From DASSYK01 sp036258315 (GTDB lineage: Bacteria; Actinomycetota; Thermoleophilia; Solirubrobacterales; 70-9), in the NCBI GenBank assembly GCA_036258315.1, contig DATADX010000010.1:1-11819 (forward strand): a stretch of 11,819 nucleotides of DNA, read 5' to 3'. Below are positions 1 through 7,064 of the stretch, piece after piece. The notes beneath the pieces were generated by a model. The model worked only from the letters and a program-made list of their open reading frames with translations. It ran no database searches and was not told where the DNA came from. A program made the translations under genes and the position numbers. Within the stretch, counting starts at the first letter, position 1. Every line of letters begins with the position of its first letter.

Positions 1-2
1 TT

Positions 3-965
3 CTGCTGGCGGCGCCGCGCGGCTACTGCGCGGGCGTCGACCGCGCCGTGCAGACGGTCGAGCACGCCCTCGACATGTACGGGGCCCCCGTCTACGTGCG
101 CAAGGAGATCGTCCACAACAAGCACGTCGTCGAGGAGCTCACGGAACGCGGGGCCATCTTCGTCGAGGAGGAGACCGAGGTGCCCGAGGGCGCCCTGGTG
201 GTCTTCTCTGCCCACGGCGTCGCCCCGAGCGTGCACGCCAACGCCGCGAACCGGCAGCTGCGCACGATCGACGCCACCTGCCCTCTGGTCACCAAGGTCC
301 ACGTCGAGGCGCGCAAGTTCGCCAAGGAGGGCTACACGGTCGTCCTGATCGGGCACGAGGGCCACGAGGAGGTCGAGGGGACCACGGGCGAGGCCCCCGA
401 CAACATCGTGCTCGTGCAGACTGAGGAGGACGTCGAGACCCTCGAGGTCGACGATCCCGACCGGATCGCCTACATCACCCAGACCACGCTCTCGGTTGAC
501 GAGACGACCTCGATCATCAACGCGCTGAAGCGGAAGTTCCCGAACCTGACGGGCCCGAAGACCGACGACATCTGTTATGCGACCACCAACCGTCAGCAGG
601 CTGTCAAGGAGCTCGCCCGCGAGTGCGAGCTGGTGCTCGTGATCGGCTCGACGAACTCCTCGAACTCGAATCGGCTCGTCGAGGTCGCCCGCGAGCACGG
701 CGCCGAGTCGTACCTGATCGACAACCGCGGACAGGTCGACGAGGGCTGGCTCGAGGGGATCGAGACCGTCGGGATCACCTCCGGTGCGAGCGCGCCGGAG
801 GGCCTCGTCCGGGCGCTGGTGCAGATGTTCCGTGAGCGCGGCGCCGAGGAGGTCTCCGAGCTGGAGGCGGTCAAGGAGGACGTCCGCTTCATGCTCCCCG
901 CCGAGATCCGCCGCGACCTCGCCGGCCGCGGCGAACACGCGAGCGAGCTCCCGGTCGTCGGCTAG
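3..965 (+). CDS. ispH: 4-hydroxy-3-methylbut-2-enyl diphosphate reductase IspH (5'-truncated by window)
   Basis: IspH catalyses the last step of the MEP isoprenoid pathway, reducing HMBPP to IPP and DMAPP with a [4Fe-4S] cluster in the cytosol. The reading frame is open from base 3, upstream of the first possible GTG at 48, and begins LAAPRGYCAGVDRAV, the family's N-terminal cluster motif. The true start therefore lies before the window, and only a few residues are likely missing. All three cluster cysteines are visible: in GYCAGV (bases 24-41), in DATCPLVTKVH (near 270-302), and in ICYATTNRQ (near 571-597). The substrate-binding GHEGHEEVEGTTGE stretch and the SSNSNRL motif are intact. A charged tail of about 30 residues follows the core, as is common in actinobacterial forms. 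The TAG stop interlocks with the stop of the convergent FTR1 gene in a shared CTAG. There is no sign of damage. Confidence 0.97.
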   Translation: MLAAPRGYCAGVDRAVQTVEHALDMYGAPVYVRKEIVHNKHVVEELTERGAIFVEEETEVPEGALVVFSAHGVAPSVHANAANRQLRTIDATCPLVTKVHVEARKFAKEGYTVVLIGHEGHEEVEGTTGEAPDNIVLVQTEEDVETLEVDDPDRIAYITQTTLSVDETTSIINALKRKFPNLTGPKTDDICYATTNRQQAVKELARECELVLVIGSTNSSNSNRLVEVAREHGAESYLIDNRGQVDEGWLEGIETVGITSGASAPEGLVRALVQMFRERGAEEVSELEAVKEDVRFMLPAEIRRDLAGRGEHASELPVVG

Positions 966-3430
966 CGGCTGACGGTCTCGCGCTCAGGGTCCGGCTCGAG
1001 CCGCCGCGGCGGCTTCGTGCGGTCGATCGCGTCAGCCGGCGAGCCGTTGCCCTCGGCCGCCTCCTCCGCCGCCCTGCGGACGCTCCGCTTCCGCATCCAC
1101 TCGGCGAGGAAATAGCTGCCGATCACGAAGGCGAACGCCGCGACCTGGCCGCCGATCGTCTCCCACGTCGGGAAGACGCCGAGCCAGGTCCCCATCCAGA
1201 GCGGCAGGTCGACGTCGATCGGCGTGATCGAGATCCAGCCGACCCCCTGGAGCACCCGCATCGTGTTGCCGACCATCACGACCAGCACGAGCGAGATCAG
1301 GACGCCGGTCACGATCAGCATCCTCTTATAGGGCAGCTTGCGCTCGAGCGCGAAGGTGATCGCTCCGATGATCGCGGTGAACACCAGGCCGAGCGAGACG
1401 CCGGCGAGCACGATCCCGATCCCGGCCTCGAGTTGGAGCGCCTGCAGGAAGAGGACCGTTTCGAACCCCTCGCGGAGGACCGAGGTGAATCCGAGCAGGT
1501 ACAGACCGGCGACCGTCGCACCGGCGGCGACCCCCGCCCTTGCGGACCCGGCGAGCGCCTTGCCGCGCTTGCGATGGCCCGCGATCCATTCCGTCCAATA
1601 GACGCGGTGGAAGAACCAGTTGAGGACGAGTAACAGCACCGCGATCGCGATCAGCCCGACGATCGCCTCGAGCTTCTCGCCGTACCGCGAGAGCGACTCG
1701 AGCACCAGCACGGAGATCACGAACAGGACCGCGCTCGCCGGCAGCGCCAGCAGCGCTCCACGGAGGATCGGCTCTCGGAGCCGACGGTTGGCGCCGATCA
1801 TGCTGGCGGTGATCGCGGCGATGATCAGAATCGCCTCGAGTCCTTCGCGGAAGACGATCAGGGCGGCGTTGGTGACGACGGTGAAGCCCTCGGCGCCCTC
1901 CCCGGTGGTCTTCTTCGCCTCGTCGAGGGCCTCGTCGAGCGCGAGCCGCGTGTGGCGGATGTCCCGTCCCGAGCCATCCGACGCGATCAGCTCCGCCAGG
2001 CCCTGCTTGCCCTCGGCTCCGTACCAGACGTAACCCTCGACCTCGGCGACGAGACTGGGGTCGAGGCTGTTGAGCAGGCGCTCGGGGCCGAATTCGAAGA
2101 AGGCGTAGGCGCTGAGCCGGGCCTGCTCGGCCTGCTCGCGCTCGCCGGCGTTGATCGCCGCCTCCATCTGATCCAGGCTGATGTCGACGAGATCGAAGTC
2201 CGCGTCGGTATCGGAGTCCTTCCATTCCTGCGGGAACATCTCGTCGAGGGCGCCGCTGGCCTCGTCGTGAAGGGCTTCGACTTCGTCCAGAGGCGCCACG
2301 GCACGGCCCTCGTTGGCGTCGGCGTTGATGCGGTCGAGCTCGTCGAAGGCGGCGAGGACCGTCTGCACGCCCTCGGGGTCCCGCTCCGCGAGCGCGGACT
2401 GCAGGTCGGTGAAGGCCGCCCGGGCGCCCTCGGTGAAGGCGATCGATTCCTGGATCTCGAACGCGATCGTGACCCGGCCGTCGTCGGTGCCGTGGTCGTA
2501 CTCGATCGGGACGAGGTCGAGGAAGCGGGTCAGCTGGTGGGCGCGCCGTGACTGCTCCTCCGGCGTGAACGGCGCGGCGGTGAAGCCGGTCAGCGCTCCC
2601 AGCGCTGAGTCTCTTGCGCGGCCGTAGCGGAGGGAGTCGCCCCGAGCGGCGGTCGCAGCCATCGCGGCGAAGGCAACGTCGGCGTCCTTTCTCGCCGCCC
2701 GATCGCGCTGCGCCTCGTACTCCGGCGCAAGGATCCTCCAGTAGCCCGCCGCGAGCGCAGCGTTCTCCGCGAAGGCGGCCGCGAACCCCCGCTCGCCGGC
2801 CTGGCTGGCGTCGTCCACGTAGGTGACGAGGCGGGCCTGGTAGGCGTCGAGCAGGTCCTTGCGAATGCCGGTGACGGCGTCGGCGGCCGTCGCCTCGCCC
2901 GCCTCGAGCTGGTCGAGCGCGGCGGTCGCGTCGACGCCTGGTCGCGTGAAGCGGGTCGCCTGGCGAAAGTCGCGGATCAGGAGCCAGCCGCGGGCTCGCG
3001 CCGACTCGCCGGCCGCGGCGGCCGCGATCGCGACGTCGAAGGCGCCGTGGCGCAGAGCGGCGATCGCCATACCGCGCGCCGCCGCGAGCCCGACCTCGTC
3101 GCCCGAGGCCGCGGCGCGCTCCGCCGCGGACAGGGCCTCGCGGAGCTCACGCAGCGAGGCCGGGGAGGAGGTCGCGAGCTGGCGCTCGAGCCTTCCGGAG
3201 ACGGCCGTCGCGGCGGCGCGGACGTTGGCCGCCGCGCTGGCGCCGCTGCCGAGCAGAATGTCGGTCTGAGCGTCGAAGAGCGCGTTACGGACCTCGTCAG
3301 CCTGCTGCCACGGCGCCTCGGCCCGGGCCGTGGGCGCGGACAGCGCGAACGCTGCCGCCGCGGCTGCGAGAGCCGCGGCGGCCGTGATCGCCAGACGCGG
3401 TGCGCGGGGTGTTCGGTTGCGCGCCCTCAC
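962..3430 (-). CDS. FTR1-family high-affinity iron permease with large N-terminal periplasmic domain
   Basis: This 822-residue protein is predicted to move iron across the cytoplasmic membrane. The N-terminus is a signal peptide ending near residue 37 (TARA|EAP). A helical, Ala/Glu-rich exported domain of about 470 residues follows, including an AYAFFEFGPE segment. The permease domain, from about residue 515 to 785, has around seven hydrophobic segments. It carries both FTR1 iron-binding signatures, REGLE (528-532) and REGFE (653-657). The cytoplasmic tail is charged. Small EfeU/Ftr1 proteins are about 280 residues, so the exported domain is a fused extension seen in a subset of bacterial FTR1 proteins. 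The start is GTG; a CCTCC ribosome site (read on the minus strand) lies about 15 bases upstream, which is rather far. The gene follows the EfeO-like lipoprotein gene by 10 bases and is almost certainly co-transcribed with it. No EfeB-type peroxidase gene is present here. The family is certain; ferrous versus ferric substrate is not determined. Confidence 0.93.
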   Translation of the reverse strand: MRARNRTPRAPRLAITAAAALAAAAAAFALSAPTARAEAPWQQADEVRNALFDAQTDILLGSGASAAANVRAAATAVSGRLERQLATSSPASLRELREALSAAERAAASGDEVGLAAARGMAIAALRHGAFDVAIAAAAAGESARARGWLLIRDFRQATRFTRPGVDATAALDQLEAGEATAADAVTGIRKDLLDAYQARLVTYVDDASQAGERGFAAAFAENAALAAGYWRILAPEYEAQRDRAARKDADVAFAAMAATAARGDSLRYGRARDSALGALTGFTAAPFTPEEQSRRAHQLTRFLDLVPIEYDHGTDDGRVTIAFEIQESIAFTEGARAAFTDLQSALAERDPEGVQTVLAAFDELDRINADANEGRAVAPLDEVEALHDEASGALDEMFPQEWKDSDTDADFDLVDISLDQMEAAINAGEREQAEQARLSAYAFFEFGPERLLNSLDPSLVAEVEGYVWYGAEGKQGLAELIASDGSGRDIRHTRLALDEALDEAKKTTGEGAEGFTVVTNAALIVFREGLEAILIIAAITASMIGANRRLREPILRGALLALPASAVLFVISVLVLESLSRYGEKLEAIVGLIAIAVLLLVLNWFFHRVYWTEWIAGHRKRGKALAGSARAGVAAGATVAGLYLLGFTSVLREGFETVLFLQALQLEAGIGIVLAGVSLGLVFTAIIGAITFALERKLPYKRMLIVTGVLISLVLVVMVGNTMRVLQGVGWISITPIDVDLPLWMGTWLGVFPTWETIGGQVAAFAFVIGSYFLAEWMRKRSVRRAAEEAAEGNGSPADAIDRTKPPRRLEPDPERETVSR

Positions 3431-3440
3431 CCCGCCGCCG

Positions 3441-4550
3441 CTACGCCTCCTGCAACTCGATGTCGAGCTGCTGGGCGGCCTGGGTCAGCTGCCCGGCGAT
3501 CGCCTCCGCGCGACGCTGCGCCTCGGCGCCGAGCGTGTCCGCCTGCTCCGCGGTGAACTTCTGGCCGCCCGCCTCCCGGTCGCGCAGGTCCTCGACGTAG
3601 GCGAGCAGGTCGTTAAGCTCCTGTCCCGTCTGTGCGGCCTGCTGCGGGTTCTCCGCCGCGATCTCGGGCTCGACCTGCTCGTAGGTGAGCACCAGCCCCC
3701 CGAGGATGTCGGCGATGTCCTGCAGGCGCGAGGCGGCGACGAACGCCTGCTCGGTCGCCTTCTCGCCGGCCACGAAGCGCGAGTTCTTCCACGCCTCGAA
3801 ATACTCGCTCATCGTCGGCGTCATCACGGTGAGCGCCGTGAAGGCGTCGGACTGCGTCGGCTCGAACGCCTGCGCGTCCGCGTCCAGGCTCCTCGCCTGC
3901 TCCTCGAACTCCCTGGTCGCGGCCGAGTAGATCTCGGCGTCAGGCAGCCCCTCGCCGAACTCGACCTTGCCGTCGCCGTCGACGTCACCCTCGACGCCCG
4001 TCGCGAGGAAGTCCGGGTTCGTTCCGTAGAGCGCCGTCTCGGTGACGAAGAACAGGTTCCCCGGCTGCTTCAAGGTCTCGCCGTTCGCCAGCTCGAGGCT
4101 GAACGAGACCGCGTTCTCGGGATCGGAGCCGTCCGCGCCGGCGTCGATGTCGACGTCGTACTGCGCCAGCCTGGGTACGCCCGCGACGATCCCCTCCATC
4201 TCCTCGTAGGCGGGATTGGCGACGGTGTAGGCCTGCTTCGACTGGTCGAGGATCTGCCCGACCTCCGCGCGGTGGTCGCGCAGCAGGGCGGCGTAGTCGA
4301 AGCCGGATTGCTCGGCGAGCTCGTAGTAGCGGTCCCCGAGGTCCCGCATCCTGGCCGCCTGCTTCGCGAGCGCGGTCGAGTGATCGGTCAGATACTGCTT
4401 GATCGCCGTCAGGTCCGGGCCGCCGGCGACGGCCGTCGTCGTGTCCGAGTCGTCGTCACCGCCGCAGCCGCCGGCCGCGAGCGCGAACGCCGACAGCGGC
4501 GCCGCGAACAGCGCAAGCCGGGTCCGGGTCTGCCTGGGGGCCCTCTGCAT
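3441..4550 (-). CDS. EfeO/imelysin-like iron-uptake lipoprotein with an EF-hand-like loop
   Basis: This is a 369-residue exported lipoprotein, with a signal peptide ending in a lipobox-like AGGC (Cys29) and an Asp/Thr-rich linker. The remainder is mostly helical and resembles the imelysin/EfeO partners of FTR1 permeases; it probably binds or delivers iron outside the membrane. Notable segments are AYEEMEGIVAGVP (114-126), YDVDIDAG (131-138), and NLFFVTETALYG (165-176). I do not see the classical HxxE imelysin motif, so the placement rests on overall character and on the neighbouring FTR1 gene. Residues 189-200 match a canonical EF-hand calcium loop at every ligand position (Asp189, Asp191, Asp193, Gly194, Glu200). 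The ATG start has a GGAGG site seven bases upstream. Two DtxR-like palindromes lie in the promoter. It is the first gene of the operon with the permease. Confidence 0.8.
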   Translation of the reverse strand: MQRAPRQTRTRLALFAAPLSAFALAAGGCGGDDDSDTTTAVAGGPDLTAIKQYLTDHSTALAKQAARMRDLGDRYYELAEQSGFDYAALLRDHRAEVGQILDQSKQAYTVANPAYEEMEGIVAGVPRLAQYDVDIDAGADGSDPENAVSFSLELANGETLKQPGNLFFVTETALYGTNPDFLATGVEGDVDGDGKVEFGEGLPDAEIYSAATREFEEQARSLDADAQAFEPTQSDAFTALTVMTPTMSEYFEAWKNSRFVAGEKATEQAFVAASRLQDIADILGGLVLTYEQVEPEIAAENPQQAAQTGQELNDLLAYVEDLRDREAGGQKFTAEQADTLGAEAQRRAEAIAGQLTQAAQQLDIELQEA

Positions 4551-4572
4551 CCGATTGCCTCCGTGTGTCGAA

Positions 4573-4586
4573 TTAGGGTGCCCTAA
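4573..4586 (-). promoter_or_regulatory. DtxR/IdeR-like palindrome (proximal)
   Basis: TTAGGGTGCCCTAA has perfect six-base arms around a two-base centre. It lies 22 bases upstream of the lipoprotein start and its centre is 24 bases from that of the distal iron box. It shares the TTAGG-N4-CCTAA core, but matches the full 19-base DtxR consensus less well (about 11 of 19). Two sites this close suggest cooperative or paired dimer binding. Confidence 0.65.
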
Positions 4587-4591
4587 GAAAG

Positions 4592-4610
4592 GGCGGTTAG
4601 GCTACCCTAA
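4592..4610 (-). promoter_or_regulatory. DtxR/IdeR-like iron box (distal)
   Basis: Read on the minus strand, this is TTAGGGTAGCCTAACCGCC. It matches the IdeR/DtxR consensus TTAGGTTAGCCTAACCTAA at 15 of 19 positions, and its TTAGG and CCTAA arms (4597-4610) are intact. It lies 41 bases upstream of the lipoprotein start in the promoter region. Iron-bound DtxR/IdeR would be expected to repress the iron-uptake operon. The assignment comes from the motif and the context. Confidence 0.75.
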
Positions 4611-4632
4611 TCCGACCAGTCGGGTCGGAATC

Positions 4633-5448
4633 CTAACGGCGCGGGGCGCCCGGTGCGAACTGGATCGAGTAGACGAGCGCCTCGGCGCTGCCGGACAGCT
4701 CGACCGCATGGCGCTCGCTGGTCGGATGGGTGCTGAGCTCGTAGAGCCCCGGCCCGTCGATCGCGACCTCCGCCGCCGCCCCGCCTTCCAGCTCGATACG
4801 AAGCGAGCCGGCCCCGGTCGCGGCCGCGAACGCCCCGCCGGACTCATACTCGAAGCGCAGCGGCTGCTCGGATCCCGCCCGCCAGGGGTGCGCGAGCGAG
4901 CCGCCGGGGAGCAGCTCGGGGGTCGGGGCGATCACCGCCGCCCCCTGCGCGTCGGTCTCGCGCAGCGGGTCCAGCGGCGGCGGCCACTCCCGATCGGGCT
5001 CGAGCTCCTCGCGGATCGCCAGCTCGGCCCCGCGGTACTCGCCCTCGCCCAGCTGGTACCAGCGCAGCGCCCCTCCCCGGCCCCACAGGAACAGCGACGG
5101 CCAGCCCTCGCAGCCATAGTCGCGCCAGGTGGCGAGCTCGGAGTCGACGGCGACGGGCCACTCGATCCCGAGACCGGGCAATGCCCCGGCGACGGCCTCC
5201 GCGGGGCGGGTGAAGGGAAAGCGGGGAGAGTGGATGCCGAGCACCGTCAGACCCGCCGGCTCGTAGCGCTCGTGCCACGCGCGGACGTACGGAAGCGCCC
5301 TGACGCTGTTCACCTGGGCGAAGTCGAAGAAGTGGACGAGCAGCGGGCCCTTGGTGACGATCCGCTCGAGCCGCGGCGCGTCTCCCCCGAGCCACTCCAG
5401 ATCGGGACGGAACGGCGGCGCGGCGATGTCCAGGCGCGATGGTCGCAC
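4633..5448 (-). CDS. Thioredoxin-fold (TlpA/DipZ-like) protein lacking the CxxC active site
   Basis: This 271-residue protein has no signal peptide. Residues about 25-150 follow a TlpA/DipZ redoxin domain: a PLLVHFFDF strand, the active-site helix, a TVLGIHSPRFPF strand, and the cis-proline loop GWPSLFLW (115-122). Where DipZ-like proteins have a C-x-N-C-x-R-x-LPYV pattern, this one reads VNSVRALPYV (46-55), so both catalytic cysteines are gone (Val46, Ser48 in register) while the flanking residues are kept. The only cysteine, Cys113, lies four residues before the cis-proline. The C-terminal part (about 165-271) is beta-rich and resembles the carbohydrate-module-like tail of DipZ proteins. 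It is unlikely to be a dithiol oxidoreductase; a binding or scaffold role is possible. The start is GTG with no clear ribosome site, so leaderless translation is possible. It is divergent from the CADD-like gene. Confidence 0.75.
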   Translation of the reverse strand: MRPSRLDIAAPPFRPDLEWLGGDAPRLERIVTKGPLLVHFFDFAQVNSVRALPYVRAWHERYEPAGLTVLGIHSPRFPFTRPAEAVAGALPGLGIEWPVAVDSELATWRDYGCEGWPSLFLWGRGGALRWYQLGEGEYRGAELAIREELEPDREWPPPLDPLRETDAQGAAVIAPTPELLPGGSLAHPWRAGSEQPLRFEYESGGAFAAATGAGSLRIELEGGAAAEVAIDGPGLYELSTHPTSERHAVELSGSAEALVYSIQFAPGAPRR

Positions 5449-5487
5449 GGCGGCGCAGCATCCCAGATCGCTCGCGCGGGGCGGGGA

Positions 5488-5494
5488 GTATGCT
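5488..5494. promoter_or_regulatory. Possible overlapping divergent -10 elements
   Basis: The sequence AGTATGCT between the two divergent genes gives a TATGCT -10-like hexamer on the plus strand (5489-5494, about 48 bases before the CADD-like start). On the minus strand it gives CATACT (5488-5493, about 40 bases before the thioredoxin-like start). No convincing -35 was seen on either side, so this is tentative. Confidence 0.3.
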
Positions 5495-5541
5495 CACGGC
5501 CGGTCGGATTGGCCGAGAGGTCCAGTGAGAGAGGAGCCGAG

Positions 5542-6159
5542 GTGAGCGAAGCGATTTGGGAGCAGATCGAGCGGAGCAGAGAGGAACACAACGTCCTCGA
5601 GCACCCCTTCTACGTCCGCTGGTCGGCCGGTGAGCTGAGCGCCGAAGAGCTCGCCCGTTATGCGGGTCAGTACCGCCATGCGACCGAGGCTCTCGCGAAG
5701 CTCTGCGCCGACACTGTCGAGCTGGCGCCGGCGGAGCATCGCGACGAGATCGCCCGTCACGCGGCCGAGGAGCAGGACCACATCCGGCTCTGGGACCGGT
5801 TCGTCGATGCCGCCGGCGGCGAGATCGGCGCCGAGCCGACGGCCGAGACCGTCGAGTGCATCCAGGCCTGGACGGAGCCGGGCGACTACCTGTCGGCGCT
5901 GGCGCGCCTGTACGCGATCGAGAGTGGCCAGCCGGAGATCTCGCGCATCAAGCGCGAGGGCCTGGCGCGCTTCTACGGGATCGACGGCGGCGCCGGGAGC
6001 GAGTACTTCCGCGTGCACGAGGTCGCCGACGAGACACATGCCGAGCAGGCCCGCCGCCTGATCGACGAGGCGATCGAGCCCGGCCGCGAGGACGCCGTCG
6101 TCGCGGCGGCCGCTTCTGCCTTCAAGGCGAACCTGCGCCTGCTCGACGGCGTCAGCTGA
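5542..6159 (+). CDS. CADD-like heme-oxygenase-fold diiron oxidase (PqqC/TenA superfamily); candidate p-aminobenzoate-forming enzyme
   Basis: This 205-residue, all-helical soluble protein belongs to the PqqC/TenA-like superfamily, and the closest pattern I recognise is Chlamydia CADD. The start is GTG at 5542, with GAGGAG five bases upstream. Candidate metal ligands are Glu76/Glu77 and His80 (EEQDH), Glu127 (AIES), and His159, Asp163 and His166 in a clear H-x3-D-x2-H motif near the C-terminus. The N-terminal HPFYVRWSAGEL (21-32) aligns with the CADD stretch holding Tyr27, so Tyr24 is its counterpart. Tyr40 aligns with CADD Tyr43, and Lys137 with Lys152. In CADD, Tyr27 and Lys152 are implicated in a self-sacrificing reaction that turns a protein tyrosine into p-aminobenzoate for folate. 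The first ligand helix is about three residues shorter than in CADD. Superfamily and metal motif are strong; the pABA role is inferred. A PqqC/TenA-like oxidase with another small substrate is the alternative. Confidence 0.85.
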   Translation: MSEAIWEQIERSREEHNVLEHPFYVRWSAGELSAEELARYAGQYRHATEALAKLCADTVELAPAEHRDEIARHAAEEQDHIRLWDRFVDAAGGEIGAEPTAETVECIQAWTEPGDYLSALARLYAIESGQPEISRIKREGLARFYGIDGGAGSEYFRVHEVADETHAEQARRLIDEAIEPGREDAVVAAAASAFKANLRLLDGVS

Positions 6160-6163
6160 GCAT

Positions 6164-6195
6164 GTCCCCACCTCCTCGGCTCCGCGTCGGGGGAC
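6164..6195 (+). other. Inverted repeat between CADD-like gene and small membrane gene
   Basis: GTCCCC (6164-6169) and GGGGAC (6190-6195) can pair around a 20-base loop. The 3' arm includes the GGGGGA stretch that is the only plausible ribosome site for the GTG start at 6200. It could be a weak attenuator or an RBS-masking hairpin. There is no U-run, so it is not a standard terminator. Confidence 0.35.
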
Positions 6196-6199
6196 CGGC

Positions 6200-6397
6200 G
6201 TGAAGCTCGGCGATCGCGTGATCGGGATCGTCCTCGGGCTGGTGATCGGGGTGGCGATCGTGATCGCGTTCGTCTTCTTCGGCAGCCGCGAGGCGATCGA
6301 TGCCCCCTCGCTCTCAGATCAGCCGCAGACCGAGGCGACGCAGCCGCGGCAGCCGGGAGCGACCCACCCCGAGCAGACGGCACCGGGGCAGCCCTAG
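6200..6397 (+). CDS. Small single-pass membrane protein, unknown function
   Basis: This 65-residue protein has a short basic start, one strong hydrophobic helix (about 7-27, GIVLGLVIGVAIVIAFVFF), and a Pro/Gln/Thr-rich hydrophilic tail with several PxQ repeats. No domain is recognised. The GTG start has GGGGGA about six bases upstream. The stop is only 10 bases before the next gene, which suggests co-transcription. The tail would be outside if the N-terminus is inside, as the basic start predicts. It could be a small assembly subunit or anchor for the membrane cassette that follows. It may be a real small gene rather than chance, because the membrane helix is well formed and the spacing is tight. 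Confidence 0.6.
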   Translation: MKLGDRVIGIVLGLVIGVAIVIAFVFFGSREAIDAPSLSDQPQTEATQPRQPGATHPEQTAPGQP

Positions 6398-6407
6398 AAT
6401 CCCGCCG

Positions 6408-7010
6408 ATGAGCAGGGCCACCGCGATCGCGCGCCGCGTCCGCTTGGCGTCCGTGCTCGCGCTTGGCGCGTTTGCAGTGCACCAGCTGCGCTACCTCGCG
6501 GCGCACGGGGGGGACGCCGGCGGGAGCCTCGCCCACAGCGGGCACGGCTACCTCGGCGCGATCGCGCCGCTGCTGGCCGGCTTCGCCCTGGCGGCGCTCG
6601 CAGCGACCGCGCTCGCCGCCCGCTTCGCCGGCCCGCATGGAAAGCGGCGCTCGGGCGCGCCCGTGGTTGCTTACGGCGTGGCGCTGCTGGCGATCTACGC
6701 AGGCCAGGAGCTGGTCGAGGGGGCGCTCTCAACCGGGCGTTCCGACGGCCTCGCGGCCCTGTTCGCCGACGGCGGCTGGATGGCGATCCCGCTCGCCTTC
6801 ATCTTCGGCGCGGTCGCCGTGGCTGTGATCCGAGCGCTGGAGGGGGTCGAAGCCGTGCTTGTGCTCCTTTCCCGACGCCCCCGGCGCCCGCTTGCGCCGC
6901 GCAGCCAGGGCGACCGCCGCCCTGCCGAGCGACTGACGCTCCTCCTCACCCCACTCGGCTTCGGTCTGGCGCGCAGGCCTCCACCCGCGGTGGCGCAACC
7001 CGCACGCTGA
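6408..7010 (+). CDS. Four-TM membrane protein with His/Gly loop, unknown function
   Basis: This 200-residue protein has about four hydrophobic segments: 13-30, 48-72, 85-105, and 124-145. Between the first two is a conserved-looking HQLRYLAAHGGDAGG...GHGYL region with four His (HQ, AHGG, AHS, GHGY), probably at or outside the membrane surface. A YAGQELVEG segment follows the third helix and a GGWMAIPLAFIFG segment opens the fourth. The C-terminal tail of about 50 residues is Arg/Pro-rich. The His and acidic residues near the membrane would suit heme or metal binding, but that is inference and I do not recognise a named family. The ATG has no clear ribosome site, so it may depend on coupling to the small gene 10 bases upstream. 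The cupredoxin-like gene follows after 54 bases. Confidence 0.75.
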   Translation: MSRATAIARRVRLASVLALGAFAVHQLRYLAAHGGDAGGSLAHSGHGYLGAIAPLLAGFALAALAATALAARFAGPHGKRRSGAPVVAYGVALLAIYAGQELVEGALSTGRSDGLAALFADGGWMAIPLAFIFGAVAVAVIRALEGVEAVLVLLSRRPRRPLAPRSQGDRRPAERLTLLLTPLGFGLARRPPPAVAQPAR

Positions 7011-7064
7011 TGCCCGGGCCCGCGGCGGACGTCGCGCGGCCGGGCCTATCGAAGGAGGCCTCAG

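Noticed and set aside
1326..2225. Minus-strand 299-codon frame within the permease gene
   Set aside because: It is a frame-shifted shadow of the permease with very high Arg content. The permease frame has both REGxE motifs and membrane helices.
3330..4586. Long plus-strand open frame (about 418 codons)
   Set aside because: It is antisense to the lipoprotein gene, has Arg/Leu/Val-rich composition typical of high-GC shadow frames, and shows no domain. The minus-strand frame has a signal peptide, a ribosome site and an iron box.
5510..5524. tRNA D-arm-like sequence TGGCCGAGAGGTCCA
   Set aside because: It resembles the D-arm of Ser/Leu tRNAs, but no anticodon arm, T-arm (GGTTCGA) or acceptor stem follows. 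Most likely chance, as nothing around it looks integrated.
4399..5541. In-frame upstream extension of the CADD-like gene on the plus strand
   Set aside because: The extension is antisense to the lipoprotein and thioredoxin-like genes and has Arg/Gly/Pro-rich shadow composition. The GTG at 5542 has a good GAGGAG site and matches the family's N-terminus.
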